64,000 nt of DNA from Streptomyces bathyalis (GCF_015910445.1 NZ_CP048882.1:682001-746000), one strand, 5' to 3'; shown: positions 50,661 through 59,663, counted from the first letter of the stretch. Program-made: numbers and translations. The notes: generated from the sequence alone by a model not told the origin.

Positions 50661-51666
50661 GCGGCTGCGTTCCGGGCCGGGCCGGCGACGGCTCGGCCAG
50701 CAGGAGCGCGAAGCGTCCCTCCTCGTCCGTCCACCAGTGGCTCAACGCGAAGCCGCCACGAGCGAGTTCGTCCGTGAACGGGGCGCGGCGGAACTTCACG
50801 GCGATCTCCGTGAGGATCTCCTCGCCCTCCTCGAACTCCGCGGTCATGCCCAGGGCGGGCAGCTCCACGGCCTGCGCGCGGAGCGAGCGCAGCCGCATCT
50901 CGATCCGCTCCTCCTGCTCGTTCCACACCGCGACGTGCTGGAAGGCGTCCGGGTCGAAGCCGGCGCCGAGTTCGCGGTTGAGTACCCGCAGGACGTTCTT
51001 GTTGAACTCGGCCGTCACGCCCTGGGCGTCGTCGTACGCCGGGACGAGCACCTTCGGGTCCTTGACGAGGTCGGCGCCGAGCAACAGGGCGTCCCCCGGC
51101 CGGAGTTCGGCGCGCAGCGCGGCGTAGAACGCCGGCCGCGCCTCACCGTCGAGATTGCCGAGGGTCCCCCCGAGGAAGGCCACCAGACGCGGCCCCGGGG
51201 CGGCCTCCGGGTCCGGCATCCCGAGGTCCGTCTCCAGGTCGGTCACGCAGCCGGTGACCCGCAGGTCCGGGTAGTCGCGGCACAGCTGCTCGCCGGCCTC
51301 GCTCAGCGCGTCGGCGCTGACGTCGAGCGCGGCGTAGGACTCCAGGGTGCCGCGGCGCAGCAGGCTGTCGAGCAGCAGCCGAGTCTTGCGCGACGAGCCG
51401 GAACCCAGCTCGACAAGGGTGCGGGCACCGGTCGCCGCGGCGATCTCGTCGCACCGCTCGGCGAGGATCGCGTGCTCGGCCCGCGTCGGGTAGTACTCGG
51501 GCAACTGTGTGATCTCTTCGAAGAGTTCGCTTCCGCGGCCGTCGTAGAACCACTTCGGCGGCAGCGTCTTGGGGCGGCCGGTCAGCCCCTTGAGCACGTC
51601 GGTGTGGAGCGCGTCGGTGAAGTATCCGTCGGGCAGACGGCGGGTGAGGTCGAAGCAGCCCGTCAT
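50650..51666 (-). CDS. egtD: Histidine N-alpha-methyltransferase EgtD
   Basis: This 338-residue enzyme trimethylates histidine to hercynine with three SAM molecules, the first committed step of ergothioneine. Motifs include GRPKTLPPKWFYDGRGSELFE, ELGSGSSRKTRLLL (SAM loop, near residue 85), FLGGTLGNL and the late ALSHWWTDEEGRF. The length is standard for EgtD. The ATG overlaps the EgtC stop by one base (TGATG). It is the last gene of egtABCD; no EgtE lyase gene follows, so the final C-S cleavage must be done by an unlinked enzyme. Confidence 0.96.
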   Translation of the reverse strand: MTGCFDLTRRLPDGYFTDALHTDVLKGLTGRPKTLPPKWFYDGRGSELFEEITQLPEYYPTRAEHAILAERCDEIAAATGARTLVELGSGSSRKTRLLLDSLLRRGTLESYAALDVSADALSEAGEQLCRDYPDLRVTGCVTDLETDLGMPDPEAAPGPRLVAFLGGTLGNLDGEARPAFYAALRAELRPGDALLLGADLVKDPKVLVPAYDDAQGVTAEFNKNVLRVLNRELGAGFDPDAFQHVAVWNEQEERIEMRLRSLRAQAVELPALGMTAEFEEGEEILTEIAVKFRRAPFTDELARGGFALSHWWTDEEGRFALLLAEPSPARPGTQPLSR

Positions 51667-52520
51667 CAGGATCTCCTCGCGTGAATGCCGGTGACGCCCC
51701 CGGACACATGTGCCGGGGGCCGCTGTGCGGTGTGGACCAGGGGGACGGTGCGTACGGACGAGACGGTGGCCACGAGCAGCGAGTCCTCCGGGACTTCCTG
51801 CCAGCCGGCCTCGGATTCGTCGGCGGGGGCGTCGTCCGGTTCGGAGGCGACGCGCACGCTTCCGGGCCCCGTGCGATACCAGAGGGTGTCGCCGCAGCGG
51901 GTGGCCCAGATGGTGCGGCCGTCCGTGAGAAGGAAGTTGAGCCGGGCGCCCGTGCGTATGCCCCTGATGCGCACCGCGAGCCACGCGAGGGCGTCCTCGG
52001 CCGGCTCACCCGCGCGGATCCTGTTCGTCAGCAGCGCCCACAGCAGCGCGGAGTCGCAGCGGGCCTCCAGCCCGAGCAGTTCGTCGGGCTCCATGGTCAG
52101 GCCGAGGTCCTGAACGAGGCGCTCCCAGTCGCGCACGGCGCCGTTGTGGCTGAAGAGCAGCCGTCCGTCCGCGTACGGTGCCGGGGCGGTCTCGTCCTGA
52201 GCGGTGCCCTCGGTGGCGTCGCGCACTGCGGCGAGCACTGCTGTGCTGTGCACCGCCCGCGTGAGGTCGGGAAGGTTCACGTCGGCCCAGACGGGAACGG
52301 CTCGGCGGTAGCGAGCGGGGAGTTGCTCGTCCTCCGCTCCCGTGTGGTCGTCCCGCGACCGCGGTGCGGGGTACCAACCCAGCCCGAAGCCATCGGCGTT
52401 GACGGTCCCGTACCGCTGCATGCGGGGAGCCCACGACTGCTCGTACAGTCCGCCCGGGGGACGGATCACGAGGTCGGCCAGGGACGATGCCGGCCCGAGG
52501 TAGGCGAGATGGCGGCACAT
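51666..52520 (-). CDS. egtC: Gamma-glutamyl-hercynylcysteine sulfoxide amidohydrolase EgtC
   Basis: This 284-residue class II glutamine-amidotransferase-like hydrolase starts MCRHLAYLGP; Cys2 becomes the N-terminal nucleophile after Met removal. DGFGLGWYP, FSHNGAVRDWERL and ARCDSALLWALL form the active site. It removes the glutamyl group in ergothioneine biosynthesis. Its ATG overlaps the EgtB stop and its stop overlaps the EgtD start, both as TGATG, so the three are translationally coupled. Confidence 0.95.
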   Translation of the reverse strand: MCRHLAYLGPASSLADLVIRPPGGLYEQSWAPRMQRYGTVNADGFGLGWYPAPRSRDDHTGAEDEQLPARYRRAVPVWADVNLPDLTRAVHSTAVLAAVRDATEGTAQDETAPAPYADGRLLFSHNGAVRDWERLVQDLGLTMEPDELLGLEARCDSALLWALLTNRIRAGEPAEDALAWLAVRIRGIRTGARLNFLLTDGRTIWATRCGDTLWYRTGPGSVRVASEPDDAPADESEAGWQEVPEDSLLVATVSSVRTVPLVHTAQRPPAHVSGGVTGIHARRS

Positions 52521-53878
52521 CAGTCCGCTCCCCCGCTGCTGCGCGCCGTGCGGAACCCGGCGAAGATCTGGCGGCGCACCGGCAGGTCCCAGTTGCGGAA
52601 CGTGCCCCGGCAGGCGACCTCGTCGGTCCCGAACGACCCGCCGCGCAGCACCTTGTGGTCGCTTCCGAAGAAGACCTCGGAGTACTCGCGATACGGGAAG
52701 GCCTTGAAGCCCGGGTAGCCGGTGAAGTCCGAGGCGGTCCACTCCCACACGTCGCCGATCATCTGCCGGGCACCGCACGGTGCGGCACCGGCGGCGTAGG
52801 CACCGACCGGTGCGGGACGCAGATGGCGCTGGCCCAGGTTGGCTCGTCCTTCGTCGGGTTCGTCGTCGCCCCACGGGTAGCGGCGGGATTCACCGGTCTC
52901 CGGGTCGTGGCGGGCGGCCTTCTCCCACTCGGCCTCCGTCGGCAGCCGGCGCCCTGCCCAGCGTGCGTACGCGTCCGCCTCGTACCAGCACACGTGCATG
53001 ACCGGCTCCCCGGGCGGGACTCGCTCGGTGTAGCCGAAGCGGCGCCGCAGCCACGTCTCCCCGTCCCTGCGCCAGAACAGGGGGGCGGTCAGCTCCGTCT
53101 TCTGCACGTACGCCCAGCCCTCGGGATCCCACCAGCGCTCGTCCTGGTATCCGCCGTCCTCGATGAAGCGCTGGTAGGCGCCGTTGGTCACGGGCACGGC
53201 GTCGAGGTCAAAGGCCGCGACGTCGACGGTGTGCGCGGGACGCTCGTTGTCCAGCGCCCACGGCTCGGTGGAGGTACCCATGGTGAACGGGCCAGCCGGC
53301 ACGTGCACTTCACCGCGCCTCGCGTCCGTGGCCCTGGAGGTGGGCGCGGGAGGATCGGGGGCGTCGAGCACGGCACGGCCGCGGCGCAACTGGTGCGTGG
53401 CGAGCATGGTCTCGTCGTGCTGCTGCTCGTGCTGGGCGACCATGCCGAAGACGAAGTCGCCCTCGAAGAGGGCACTGTCGACGCCGTCGGGCGGCGGCGC
53501 GGAGAGCACCTCCAGCGCGCGGGCGCGCACTTCGGCGATGTAGGCGCGGGCCGCGTCGGGCGAGAGCATCGGCAGGGTGGGCCGGTCGGCGCGCGGCGTC
53601 CGGAACGCGTCGTAGACCGCGTCGAGATCGGGACGCACTCCGCTCGTGCCGCCCGCCTCGCGCAGCAGCCAGATGTCCTCCTGATTGCCCACGTGCGCCA
53701 GGTCCCACGCGAGCGGTGACATCAACTTGGAGTGCTGCGCCGTCAGTTCTGCCTCGTCCAGACAGTCCGTGAGGGCCTCGGTCCGCCGCCGCGCCCGTTC
53801 CAGGGCCGCGAGCGCACGCTCACGGCCCGCGGGCGCCGCCTCGGCCGTGGTGGCCTGCGCGGCTGAGTGTTCGGACAT
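52520..53878 (-). CDS. egtB: Hercynine sulfoxide synthase EgtB
   Basis: This 452-residue iron enzyme joins gamma-glutamylcysteine to hercynine with oxygen. The N-terminal DinB-like part (residues 25-180) has SPLAWDLAHVGNQED and VAQHEQQHDETML with the iron-binding histidines. The C-terminal FGE-sulfatase-like part has GPFTMGT, RRLPTEAEWEKAAR, GDVWEWTASDF and VLRGGSFGT. The ATG at 53878 gives the standard start. The substrate, gamma-glutamylcysteine, is supplied by EgtA, whose stop lies 71 bases upstream. Confidence 0.96.
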   Translation of the reverse strand: MSEHSAAQATTAEAAPAGRERALAALERARRRTEALTDCLDEAELTAQHSKLMSPLAWDLAHVGNQEDIWLLREAGGTSGVRPDLDAVYDAFRTPRADRPTLPMLSPDAARAYIAEVRARALEVLSAPPPDGVDSALFEGDFVFGMVAQHEQQHDETMLATHQLRRGRAVLDAPDPPAPTSRATDARRGEVHVPAGPFTMGTSTEPWALDNERPAHTVDVAAFDLDAVPVTNGAYQRFIEDGGYQDERWWDPEGWAYVQKTELTAPLFWRRDGETWLRRRFGYTERVPPGEPVMHVCWYEADAYARWAGRRLPTEAEWEKAARHDPETGESRRYPWGDDEPDEGRANLGQRHLRPAPVGAYAAGAAPCGARQMIGDVWEWTASDFTGYPGFKAFPYREYSEVFFGSDHKVLRGGSFGTDEVACRGTFRNWDLPVRRQIFAGFRTARSSGGAD

Positions 53879-53949
53879 CTTCGGGTGTCTCCTCTCATGT
53901 GTGCACGACGGGGGCGGGCGCGAAGGCGCGCGGCGATCAGCCGCCGGTC

Positions 53950-55170
53950 TCAGCCGCGCATCGCGTCCAGTTGGTCGTGGGCGGGGCAGCGTCCGCGCTC
54001 GGAGTAGCGCTCGGCGAATTCGGCGACCGCGTCGTGCACCACGCTGCCGTGGTCGTTGCGGGAGAGCGCGGACTCCGCCGCCGCGACGCAGCGGCGCACC
54101 ACCGGTCCCAGCAGCGGGTCGGCGGGCCCGTCCCGCGCGGCGCGCTGCCAGGCCACCGGGTCGCACTCGAGAGGTTCCGTCGCCTCCCAGGCGGAGTCCG
54201 CGGCGACGGGGTCGTCCAGCAGGGTCGCCGCGACGGCGGTGGCCGCGATCCAGCCGTCGCCGCACTGAGCGTCGATCATCCGCAGCTCCAGCCAGCCGCG
54301 AGGGCGCACCGGCGGGAAGAGCGTGCCCAGGTGATAGTCCAGATCGTCGCGCGTGGGGCGGCGTTCACCGTGGGCGCCCTTCAGCCAGGCGCGGAAGGAG
54401 AGCCGGGGCGGCGCGGTCCATTCGGCCGGCGGGTCCCGCCGCAGGCAGAGAAGTTCGGCATCGAGCGCGTGCCGTGCCCAGCCTTCGCGGGGGTCGCTGT
54501 GCGGGCGCGGCGGGCCGGTGCGCGAGGGGTCGGCACGGGCCCACACGCTCTGCCGGGTGGAGACCCACCCGGTCGGACGGGAGCGCCACAGCGGCGAGTT
54601 GGCGAACGCCGCCACCAGTACCGGACCGAGCCGGTGTGCGAGCCGCCAGCGGTAGCGGTAGCCGGAGGGCCCGTCGGAGTCGTCACCCGCGTCCAGGCTG
54701 ACCTGGACGGCGGCGGTGGCCCTCATCATCATCCGGCCCCAGGGGCCGGAACGGTCGAAGTGCGCCTCCATGGCGCGGTAGCGGGGATCCTCCAGCACCC
54801 GTGGTGGGCTGAGATACGGGTCGAGGCCCCGTCCGTAGAGCAGCGCCCCGGAGCTGCGAACCCGGTGACGCAGTACGGTCAGATCGGCGGCGGTGACGGC
54901 GATGCACTCGGAGAGCGTCTCGCCCGGCGGGGAGGAGACTTCGAGTTGACCGCCGGGTTCCCGTGTCAGCCTGCTCCCGCCCGGCAGGCCGCGGGTCCAC
55001 AGCGGGTCCAGCGCCTTCTCCAGCCTGCGGGGAGCGACGGCGCGGGAGGGCGCTGACCGGTCGCGGATGAGCCATTCCAGCTCCACTCCGACGCGGCGCG
55101 GCGGCCCGGTCTTGAAACAGATCCCGCCGACGTACGCGGCTGCTTCGTCCTCGTTCAGCACGGCATCCAT
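53950..55170 (-). CDS. egtA: Glutamate-cysteine ligase EgtA
   Basis: This 406-residue ATP-dependent ligase makes gamma-glutamylcysteine. RRVGVELEWLI near residue 25, SRLTREPGGQLEVSSPPG (metal and glutamate binding), MMMRATAAVQVSLDAG and FANSPLWRSRPTGW are the expected blocks of the actinobacterial GCS2-like family. The ATG at 55170 was chosen; no strong ribosome site is visible. It is the first gene of the egt cluster. A leaderless or weak start is possible. A promoter in 55171-55374 is expected, shared divergently with the polymerase-domain gene. Confidence 0.94.
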   Translation of the reverse strand: MDAVLNEDEAAAYVGGICFKTGPPRRVGVELEWLIRDRSAPSRAVAPRRLEKALDPLWTRGLPGGSRLTREPGGQLEVSSPPGETLSECIAVTAADLTVLRHRVRSSGALLYGRGLDPYLSPPRVLEDPRYRAMEAHFDRSGPWGRMMMRATAAVQVSLDAGDDSDGPSGYRYRWRLAHRLGPVLVAAFANSPLWRSRPTGWVSTRQSVWARADPSRTGPPRPHSDPREGWARHALDAELLCLRRDPPAEWTAPPRLSFRAWLKGAHGERRPTRDDLDYHLGTLFPPVRPRGWLELRMIDAQCGDGWIAATAVAATLLDDPVAADSAWEATEPLECDPVAWQRAARDGPADPLLGPVVRRCVAAAESALSRNDHGSVVHDAVAEFAERYSERGRCPAHDQLDAMRG

Positions 55171-55374
55171 GGGATCCGGCGCCTCCTGTGGATACGGACG
55201 GTGCGTGTGCGTTTGGTCCTGTGGAGTCCGAGACTGCTTCGGGGACGGGCTGGGCGCAAGACGGCAGCACCCGGCGGGGTGCGCCCCGGGTGGCCCGCGG
55301 GTGACGGACGAAAAAACGCATGGCGAGGGCCGAATGGCGGTTTGCGCTCCAGGGAGCGGTCAACTCGTCGCGGC

Positions 55375-56256
55375 GTGAGAGACATCGAGATCAGCAGACC
55401 GGAGAAGGTGCTCTTCCCGGACGACGGCATCACCAAGAGCGAACTCGCCGAGCACTACCGGCGCGTGGCCTCCCGCGCCATACCACGGCTGCGCGGCCGT
55501 GCCCTGATGATGGAGCGCCATCCGGACGGCATCGGCGGCAAGCCCCTGATGCAGAAGAACGCCCCCGACTACTTCCCTGACTGGGTGCACACCGCCGAAC
55601 TGCCCAAGGAGAACGGCACGGTGCGGCACGTGGTGTGCGACAACGCCGACACCCTGGTGTATCTCGCCGGGCAGGCGTGCATCACCACGCACCGCTGGAT
55701 GTCGAGGACGGACCGGCCTCACCATCCGGACCTGCTCGTCTTCGACCTGGACCCCAGCGGCGACGCGGACTTCGAGGACGTGCGGTGGGCGGCGTCGTGC
55801 GTGGGCGGACTTCTGGAGGTTGTCGAGTTGCCGACGCAGCTGATGACGACGGGCTCGCGCGGCCTGCACGTCATCGCCGCCCTCGACCGCAAGTCGGACT
55901 TCGACTCCGTGCGGGAATTCGCCCGCAGGGTCGCCCGTGTACTGGTGGCGCGCCACCCCGGACGGCTCACCGACGAGCCCCGCAAGGCCGACCGCGGCGA
56001 CCGCATCTACCTGGACATCCAGCGCAACGCCTACGCGCAGACGGCCGTCGCTCCCTACTCGGTGCGTGCACGTCCCGGCGCACCCGTCGCCACGCCGATC
56101 GGGTGGTCGGAGCTGGACGACCGGAAGCTGCGCCCCGACCGGTGGAACGTCCGCAACATCGCCGACAGGCTGCGCGAGGACGACCCGTGGGACGGAACGG
56201 CCACCCGGGGCCGGTCGGTGCGGGCGGCGGACAGGCGCCTGTCGGCGAGGATCTGA
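55375..56256 (+). CDS. LigD-type DNA polymerase/primase domain protein (copy 2)
   Basis: This 293-residue protein is a second stand-alone LigD-like polymerase domain. ISRPEKVLFPDDGITK, ERHPDGIGGKPLMQKNAPDYFP, the acidic motif VFDLDPSGDADF and TGSRGLHVIAAL align with copy 1, but the rest differs and it lacks the basic C-terminal tail. The GTG start at 55375 (VRDIEISRPEK) fits the family; an AGGGAG 20 bases upstream is too far to be a clear ribosome site. It resembles the shorter LigD-associated polymerases. It is divergent from egtA. Confidence 0.87.
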   Translation: MRDIEISRPEKVLFPDDGITKSELAEHYRRVASRAIPRLRGRALMMERHPDGIGGKPLMQKNAPDYFPDWVHTAELPKENGTVRHVVCDNADTLVYLAGQACITTHRWMSRTDRPHHPDLLVFDLDPSGDADFEDVRWAASCVGGLLEVVELPTQLMTTGSRGLHVIAALDRKSDFDSVREFARRVARVLVARHPGRLTDEPRKADRGDRIYLDIQRNAYAQTAVAPYSVRARPGAPVATPIGWSELDDRKLRPDRWNVRNIADRLREDDPWDGTATRGRSVRAADRRLSARI

Positions 56257-56306
56257 CGCCCGCACGCCCGAATGACCGCGCGTCCGGCCGGCCGGAGGCG
56301 CCCGCG

Positions 56307-57779
56307 TCAGCCGCGGCACGCCTCCAGCAGCCGCAGCCACACCTCGCTGACCGTCGGGTACGAGGGCACGGCATGCCACAGCCGCTCGAGCGGCACCTCG
56401 CCGGCCACGGCGACGGTCGCGGAGTGCAGCAGTTCGCTGACGCCCGGACCGACGAAGGTGACGCCCACGACCACCTCGCGGTCGATGTCGACGACCATGC
56501 GGGCGCGGCCGCGGTAACCGTCCGCGTAGAGCGCGGCCCCGGCGACCTCCCCCATGTCCAGGTCCGCCACGCGCACCCGCAGCCCCCGCTGTTCCGCATC
56601 CGCGGCGGTCAGCCCGACCGACGCGGCCTCGGGGTCGGTGAAGACGACCTGCGGGACGGCGTCGTGGTCGGCGGTGGCGGCGTGCGCACCCCAGCGGTCG
56701 GTCTCCAGCAGCGGCACGCCCGCGGCCCGCGCACCGATGGCGCTCCCCGCGATGCGGGCCTGGTACTTGCCCTGGTGCGTGAGTAGTGCACGGCCATTGG
56801 CGTCGCCCACGGCGTACAGCCAGCCGCCGTGCACGCCCGTCACCCGGAGGCTGTCGTCCACCGCCAGCCAGCCGCCCGGCTCGCAGCCCACCGTCTCCAG
56901 GCCCAGATCGTCGGTGCGTGGCTTGCGGCCGGTGGCGAAGAGCACCTCGTCGACCTCCAGCCTGCTGCCGTCGCTGAGTGAGAGCGTGACCGGCCGGTCC
57001 GGGGAGGGCCGCTCCAGGCTCTCGACGGAGACACCGGTACGCACCTTCGCCCCGGCCTCGGTGAGCGATTCGGCGACCAGCTCCCCGGCGAAGGGCTCCA
57101 TGCGGGGCAGCAGCCGGTCGCCGCGTACCAGCACCGTCACGTCGGAGCCGAGCGCCTGCCAGGCGGTGGCCATCTCCGCCCCGACCACTCCCCCGCCGAC
57201 GACCGCCAGGCGCCCCGGCACCTCCTTGGAGGACGTGGCGTCACGGCTGGTCCACGGCCGCGCATCGGCGATGCCCGGAAGGTCCGGCAGGGCGGCGCGG
57301 CTGCCCGTGCAGACGGCGACGGCATGCCGGGCCGTGAGTGTCCGGGCCGAGCCGTCCGGGGTCTCGACGATCACGCGGCGGGGGCCGTCGAGGCGGCCGT
57401 GACCGCGTACGAGGTCGACCGCGACGGAGTCCAGCCAGGCGACCTGGTTCCCGTCCTGCCAGTTCGAGGTGAACGAGGTACGCCGGGCCAGGACCGCGTC
57501 CGCGTCCAGCCCGCCGTCCACGGCCTGCGCGGCACCGGCCACGCGCCGGGCGTCGGCGAGTGCGGCGACGGGACGAAGCAGCGCCTTGCTGGGCATGCAC
57601 GCCCAGTAGGAGCAGTCGCCCCCGACGAGTTCGCTCTCGACGACGACCGCACCGAGCCCCATGGCATGCGCCCGCTCGGCGACGTTCTCTCCCACCGGGC
57701 CCGCTCCGATCACGATGACGTCGAACTCGTCGCCGTCAGGGGCGCCGGTGGTCGGAGCGGTCGCCTCGGAGCGTGTCAT
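56307..57779 (-). CDS. Pyridine nucleotide-disulfide oxidoreductase with CX4C site
   Basis: This 490-residue FAD enzyme has the dihydrolipoamide/mercuric-reductase fold. GAGPVGENVAERA binds FAD, GGDCSYWACMPSKALL gives the redox CX4C pair, VVGGGVVGAEMATAW is the NAD(P) site and YAVGDANG closes the FAD site. In classical members the C-terminus has a His-Glu dyad in HAHPTLSE; here the segment is HAVPSYPTVSE, with two extra residues. That suggests a substrate unlike lipoamide. ATG 57779 follows GGAGG. No lipoyl or mer genes lie nearby. Confidence 0.85.
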   Translation of the reverse strand: MTRSEATAPTTGAPDGDEFDVIVIGAGPVGENVAERAHAMGLGAVVVESELVGGDCSYWACMPSKALLRPVAALADARRVAGAAQAVDGGLDADAVLARRTSFTSNWQDGNQVAWLDSVAVDLVRGHGRLDGPRRVIVETPDGSARTLTARHAVAVCTGSRAALPDLPGIADARPWTSRDATSSKEVPGRLAVVGGGVVGAEMATAWQALGSDVTVLVRGDRLLPRMEPFAGELVAESLTEAGAKVRTGVSVESLERPSPDRPVTLSLSDGSRLEVDEVLFATGRKPRTDDLGLETVGCEPGGWLAVDDSLRVTGVHGGWLYAVGDANGRALLTHQGKYQARIAGSAIGARAAGVPLLETDRWGAHAATADHDAVPQVVFTDPEAASVGLTAADAEQRGLRVRVADLDMGEVAGAALYADGYRGRARMVVDIDREVVVGVTFVGPGVSELLHSATVAVAGEVPLERLWHAVPSYPTVSEVWLRLLEACRG

Positions 57780-57903
57780 GTCGGCCTCCACGTGCTCGGT
57801 GCTGGAGTGGTGCGGGTGCGCGCAGGCGATGGTCGTAAACGGTTCTGGAGGCCGGTGGAGTATTCGAGCGCCGGCAGGTGCGGCTCGGCTCGCCCGGGTG
57901 GGC

Positions 57904-58803
57904 TCAGCCCGCCTTGGTGGGCACCATTACGACCGGGCAGTGGGCGTGGTGCAGCACCGCGTGGGCGACGGACCCGAGTTGCAGTCCGAGGCGGCGCTGC
58001 TGATGACGGTGCACGGCGATCACGAGGACGTCGGCGGCGCGGCTGGCCTCGATGAGGGTCGCCGCCGGGCTGCCGCCCTGTTCGTCGGCGCTGACCTTCA
58101 CCCCCGGATGGTCCTTGGAGAGCGGGTCGACCATCTTGCGTACGAGGTCCGAGGCGGCGGAGCGGGCCTGCTGGGCCTCGCTGGGCGGCACTTGGAGCCT
58201 GCCGGGCATGCGGGGCTGGTTCCAGGCGTGCAGCACACGCAGCGACGAGCCGCGGCGGGCGGCCTCCTCGAAGCCGTAGCGCAGCGCGGGCTCGTCCGAA
58301 TCGGAGTGCATGCCCACCATGACGGTGCCGCGCTCGGCACCGTCACTCTTCCGGCTGTCGCCCACGACGAGCAGCGGGCCCTCGCAGTGCGTGGCGACGC
58401 GGAGGCTGACCGAGCCGATGAGCAGCCCGGCGAATCCGCCGTGCCCGCGGGTTCCGACCACGGTCAGCGCGGCGCTCTTGCTGGCCTTCACGAGGGTGTC
58501 GGCAGCCAGTGCCTCGGTGTGGATCTGCGCCATGACGCGCAGTCCGGGAACGTGCTCATGGGCGCGCTTCCCGGCGTCGTCGAGGACGGTCGCCGCCGCG
58601 GCCCTGATGCGTTCGGTGTCGGCCTCCGTAACCGGGACCCGGGAGCGGCGCGGCCATCCGGCGGAAATCACCATCTCGAGCGCGACGCCTCTCCGGCCCG
58701 CCTCCTCCGCGGCCATGTCGAGGGCGCGCAGCGAAGGTTCAGATCCGTCGACGCCGACGATCACGCGGCCTTCGGCGGCTGGGGCTGCGGAGCGGTCATT
58801 CAT
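57904..58803 (-). CDS. Universal stress protein, tandem UspA
   Basis: This 299-residue protein has two UspA domains. Domain 1 (residues 12 to about 150) keeps the ATP-binding pattern VVGTRGHGGFAGLLIGS (G-x2-G-x9-G-S). In domain 2 the matching segment reads IAVHRHQQRRLGLQLGS, with the first glycines lost, so only domain 1 may bind ATP well. The start ATG 58803 follows GGAGAG. Such proteins accompany stress, hypoxia or dormancy responses. It is a single gene, 124 bases downstream of the flavoprotein gene start. Confidence 0.92.
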   Translation of the reverse strand: MNDRSAAPAAEGRVIVGVDGSEPSLRALDMAAEEAGRRGVALEMVISAGWPRRSRVPVTEADTERIRAAAATVLDDAGKRAHEHVPGLRVMAQIHTEALAADTLVKASKSAALTVVGTRGHGGFAGLLIGSVSLRVATHCEGPLLVVGDSRKSDGAERGTVMVGMHSDSDEPALRYGFEEAARRGSSLRVLHAWNQPRMPGRLQVPPSEAQQARSAASDLVRKMVDPLSKDHPGVKVSADEQGGSPAATLIEASRAADVLVIAVHRHQQRRLGLQLGSVAHAVLHHAHCPVVMVPTKAG

Positions 58804-59003
58804 CTGGCGGCTCTCCTCGGGTCGGCTCGTGCGTATGTCCCAGTGTGCGGGATTCGCGCGATCGCCGGGAGAAGGCGTGGCGACGCAGTGGGACGAGGGG
58901 ACGCGTCCGAACCGAGTGTGACGGCGAGAGATTGACACGGAGTGAACTGGCGCCCTGTGGACGTGAGGTCTCGTCCCGCCCGTGTTCCTGGGTCCGCGGG
59001 TGG

Positions 59004-59207
59004 TCAGCTGCCCGAGGAACCGCCGGAGCCGCCGCGCTGGGCGCCGCGGGCGACCTCACGCAGCCAGGCCGGCCGGTCGGCGATCTCCAGCAACAGGAGC
59101 AGCCGCGTCAACGGGGCGTCCCAGTCGCAGTGTTCGAGCTCCGCGATGGCTGCCTGGGCGTCCAGCGGCCCGGCCGAGGCGGGACGTTCGAATCCGTATG
59201 AGGTCAC
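59004..59207 (-). CDS. Hypothetical protein, 67 residues
   Basis: A short gene starting at GTG 59207 with TGGAG upstream. It reads TSYGFERPASAGPLDAQAAI, then AELEHCDWDAPLTRLLLLLE and a Gly/Ser tail. Third positions are almost all G or C, which supports coding. One amphipathic, leucine-rich helix is evident, with no signal peptide or known motif. It is near and divergent from the DUF397 gene, with the phased TGCAA repeats between them, so it may belong to the same developmental regulator group. I do not recognise it. Confidence 0.55.
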   Translation of the reverse strand: MTSYGFERPASAGPLDAQAAIAELEHCDWDAPLTRLLLLLEIADRPAWLREVARGAQRGGSGGSSGS

Positions 59208-59315
59208 CAGGACTCCAGAGTGAGGGACAGATGAGCCGAACTGCGGTGAAGCCGGGGCACGTTCACCGTTTCCAGTACCGCTGCGTGAGCCATTCTCCCC
59301 GCGCGTACTTACGGC

Positions 59316-59344
59316 TGCAAGTACATCTGCAATTACAGATGCAA
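59316..59344. promoter_or_regulatory. Phased TGCAA repeats and palindrome ahead of the DUF397 gene
   Basis: TGCAA occurs three times with a 12-base period (59316, 59328, 59340). Inside, CATCTGCAATTACAGATG (59324-59341) is an inverted repeat with six-base arms. A related CTGCnAATTnCAG-like palindrome lies ahead of the second WhiJ-type unit at 62.4 kb, suggesting an XRE binding site. Confidence 0.65.
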
Positions 59345-59420
59345 GAACGCCCGGCTGTGAGACAGTACGGTCCAACACCCCCCGTACGGCTGTCAGATGG
59401 AAGTGACAGAGAGGCCATTC

Positions 59421-59663
59421 ATGCAGATCGACAACGGAATCGAGGCGACCCGTCTCGAGGGCGTCACGTGGCGCAAGAGCGGGCGCAGCAACCCCAACGG
59501 CAACTGCGTCGAGCTCGCGGACCTGCCGGGCGGTCACGTCGCCGTGCGCAACTCGCGCCATCCTTCCGGCCCCGCGCTGATCTACACGCCCGCCGAGATG
59601 GCGGCGTTCGTACAGGGCGCCAAGGACGGCGACTTCGACGACCTGCTGACCGTGGGCAGCTGA
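59421..59663 (+). CDS. DUF397 protein
   Basis: This 80-residue DUF397 member has the typical TWRKSGRSNPNGNCVELADLPG, VAVRNSRHPSGPALIYTPAEMAAF and a short acidic end. DUF397 proteins are small acidic partners of WhiJ-type XRE regulators in streptomycetes, possibly acting as antagonists. The ATG at 59421 has GAGAGG six bases upstream; an ATG eight codons earlier lacks one. The XRE gene follows 171 bases downstream on the same strand. Confidence 0.88.
   Translation: MQIDNGIEATRLEGVTWRKSGRSNPNGNCVELADLPGGHVAVRNSRHPSGPALIYTPAEMAAFVQGAKDGDFDDLLTVGS

Noticed and set aside
56257..56306. Possible hairpin between the second polymerase-domain gene and the flavoprotein gene.
   Set aside because: The CTGACGC and GCGTCAG arms are about 45 bases apart and the inner GGCC repeats are low-complexity.
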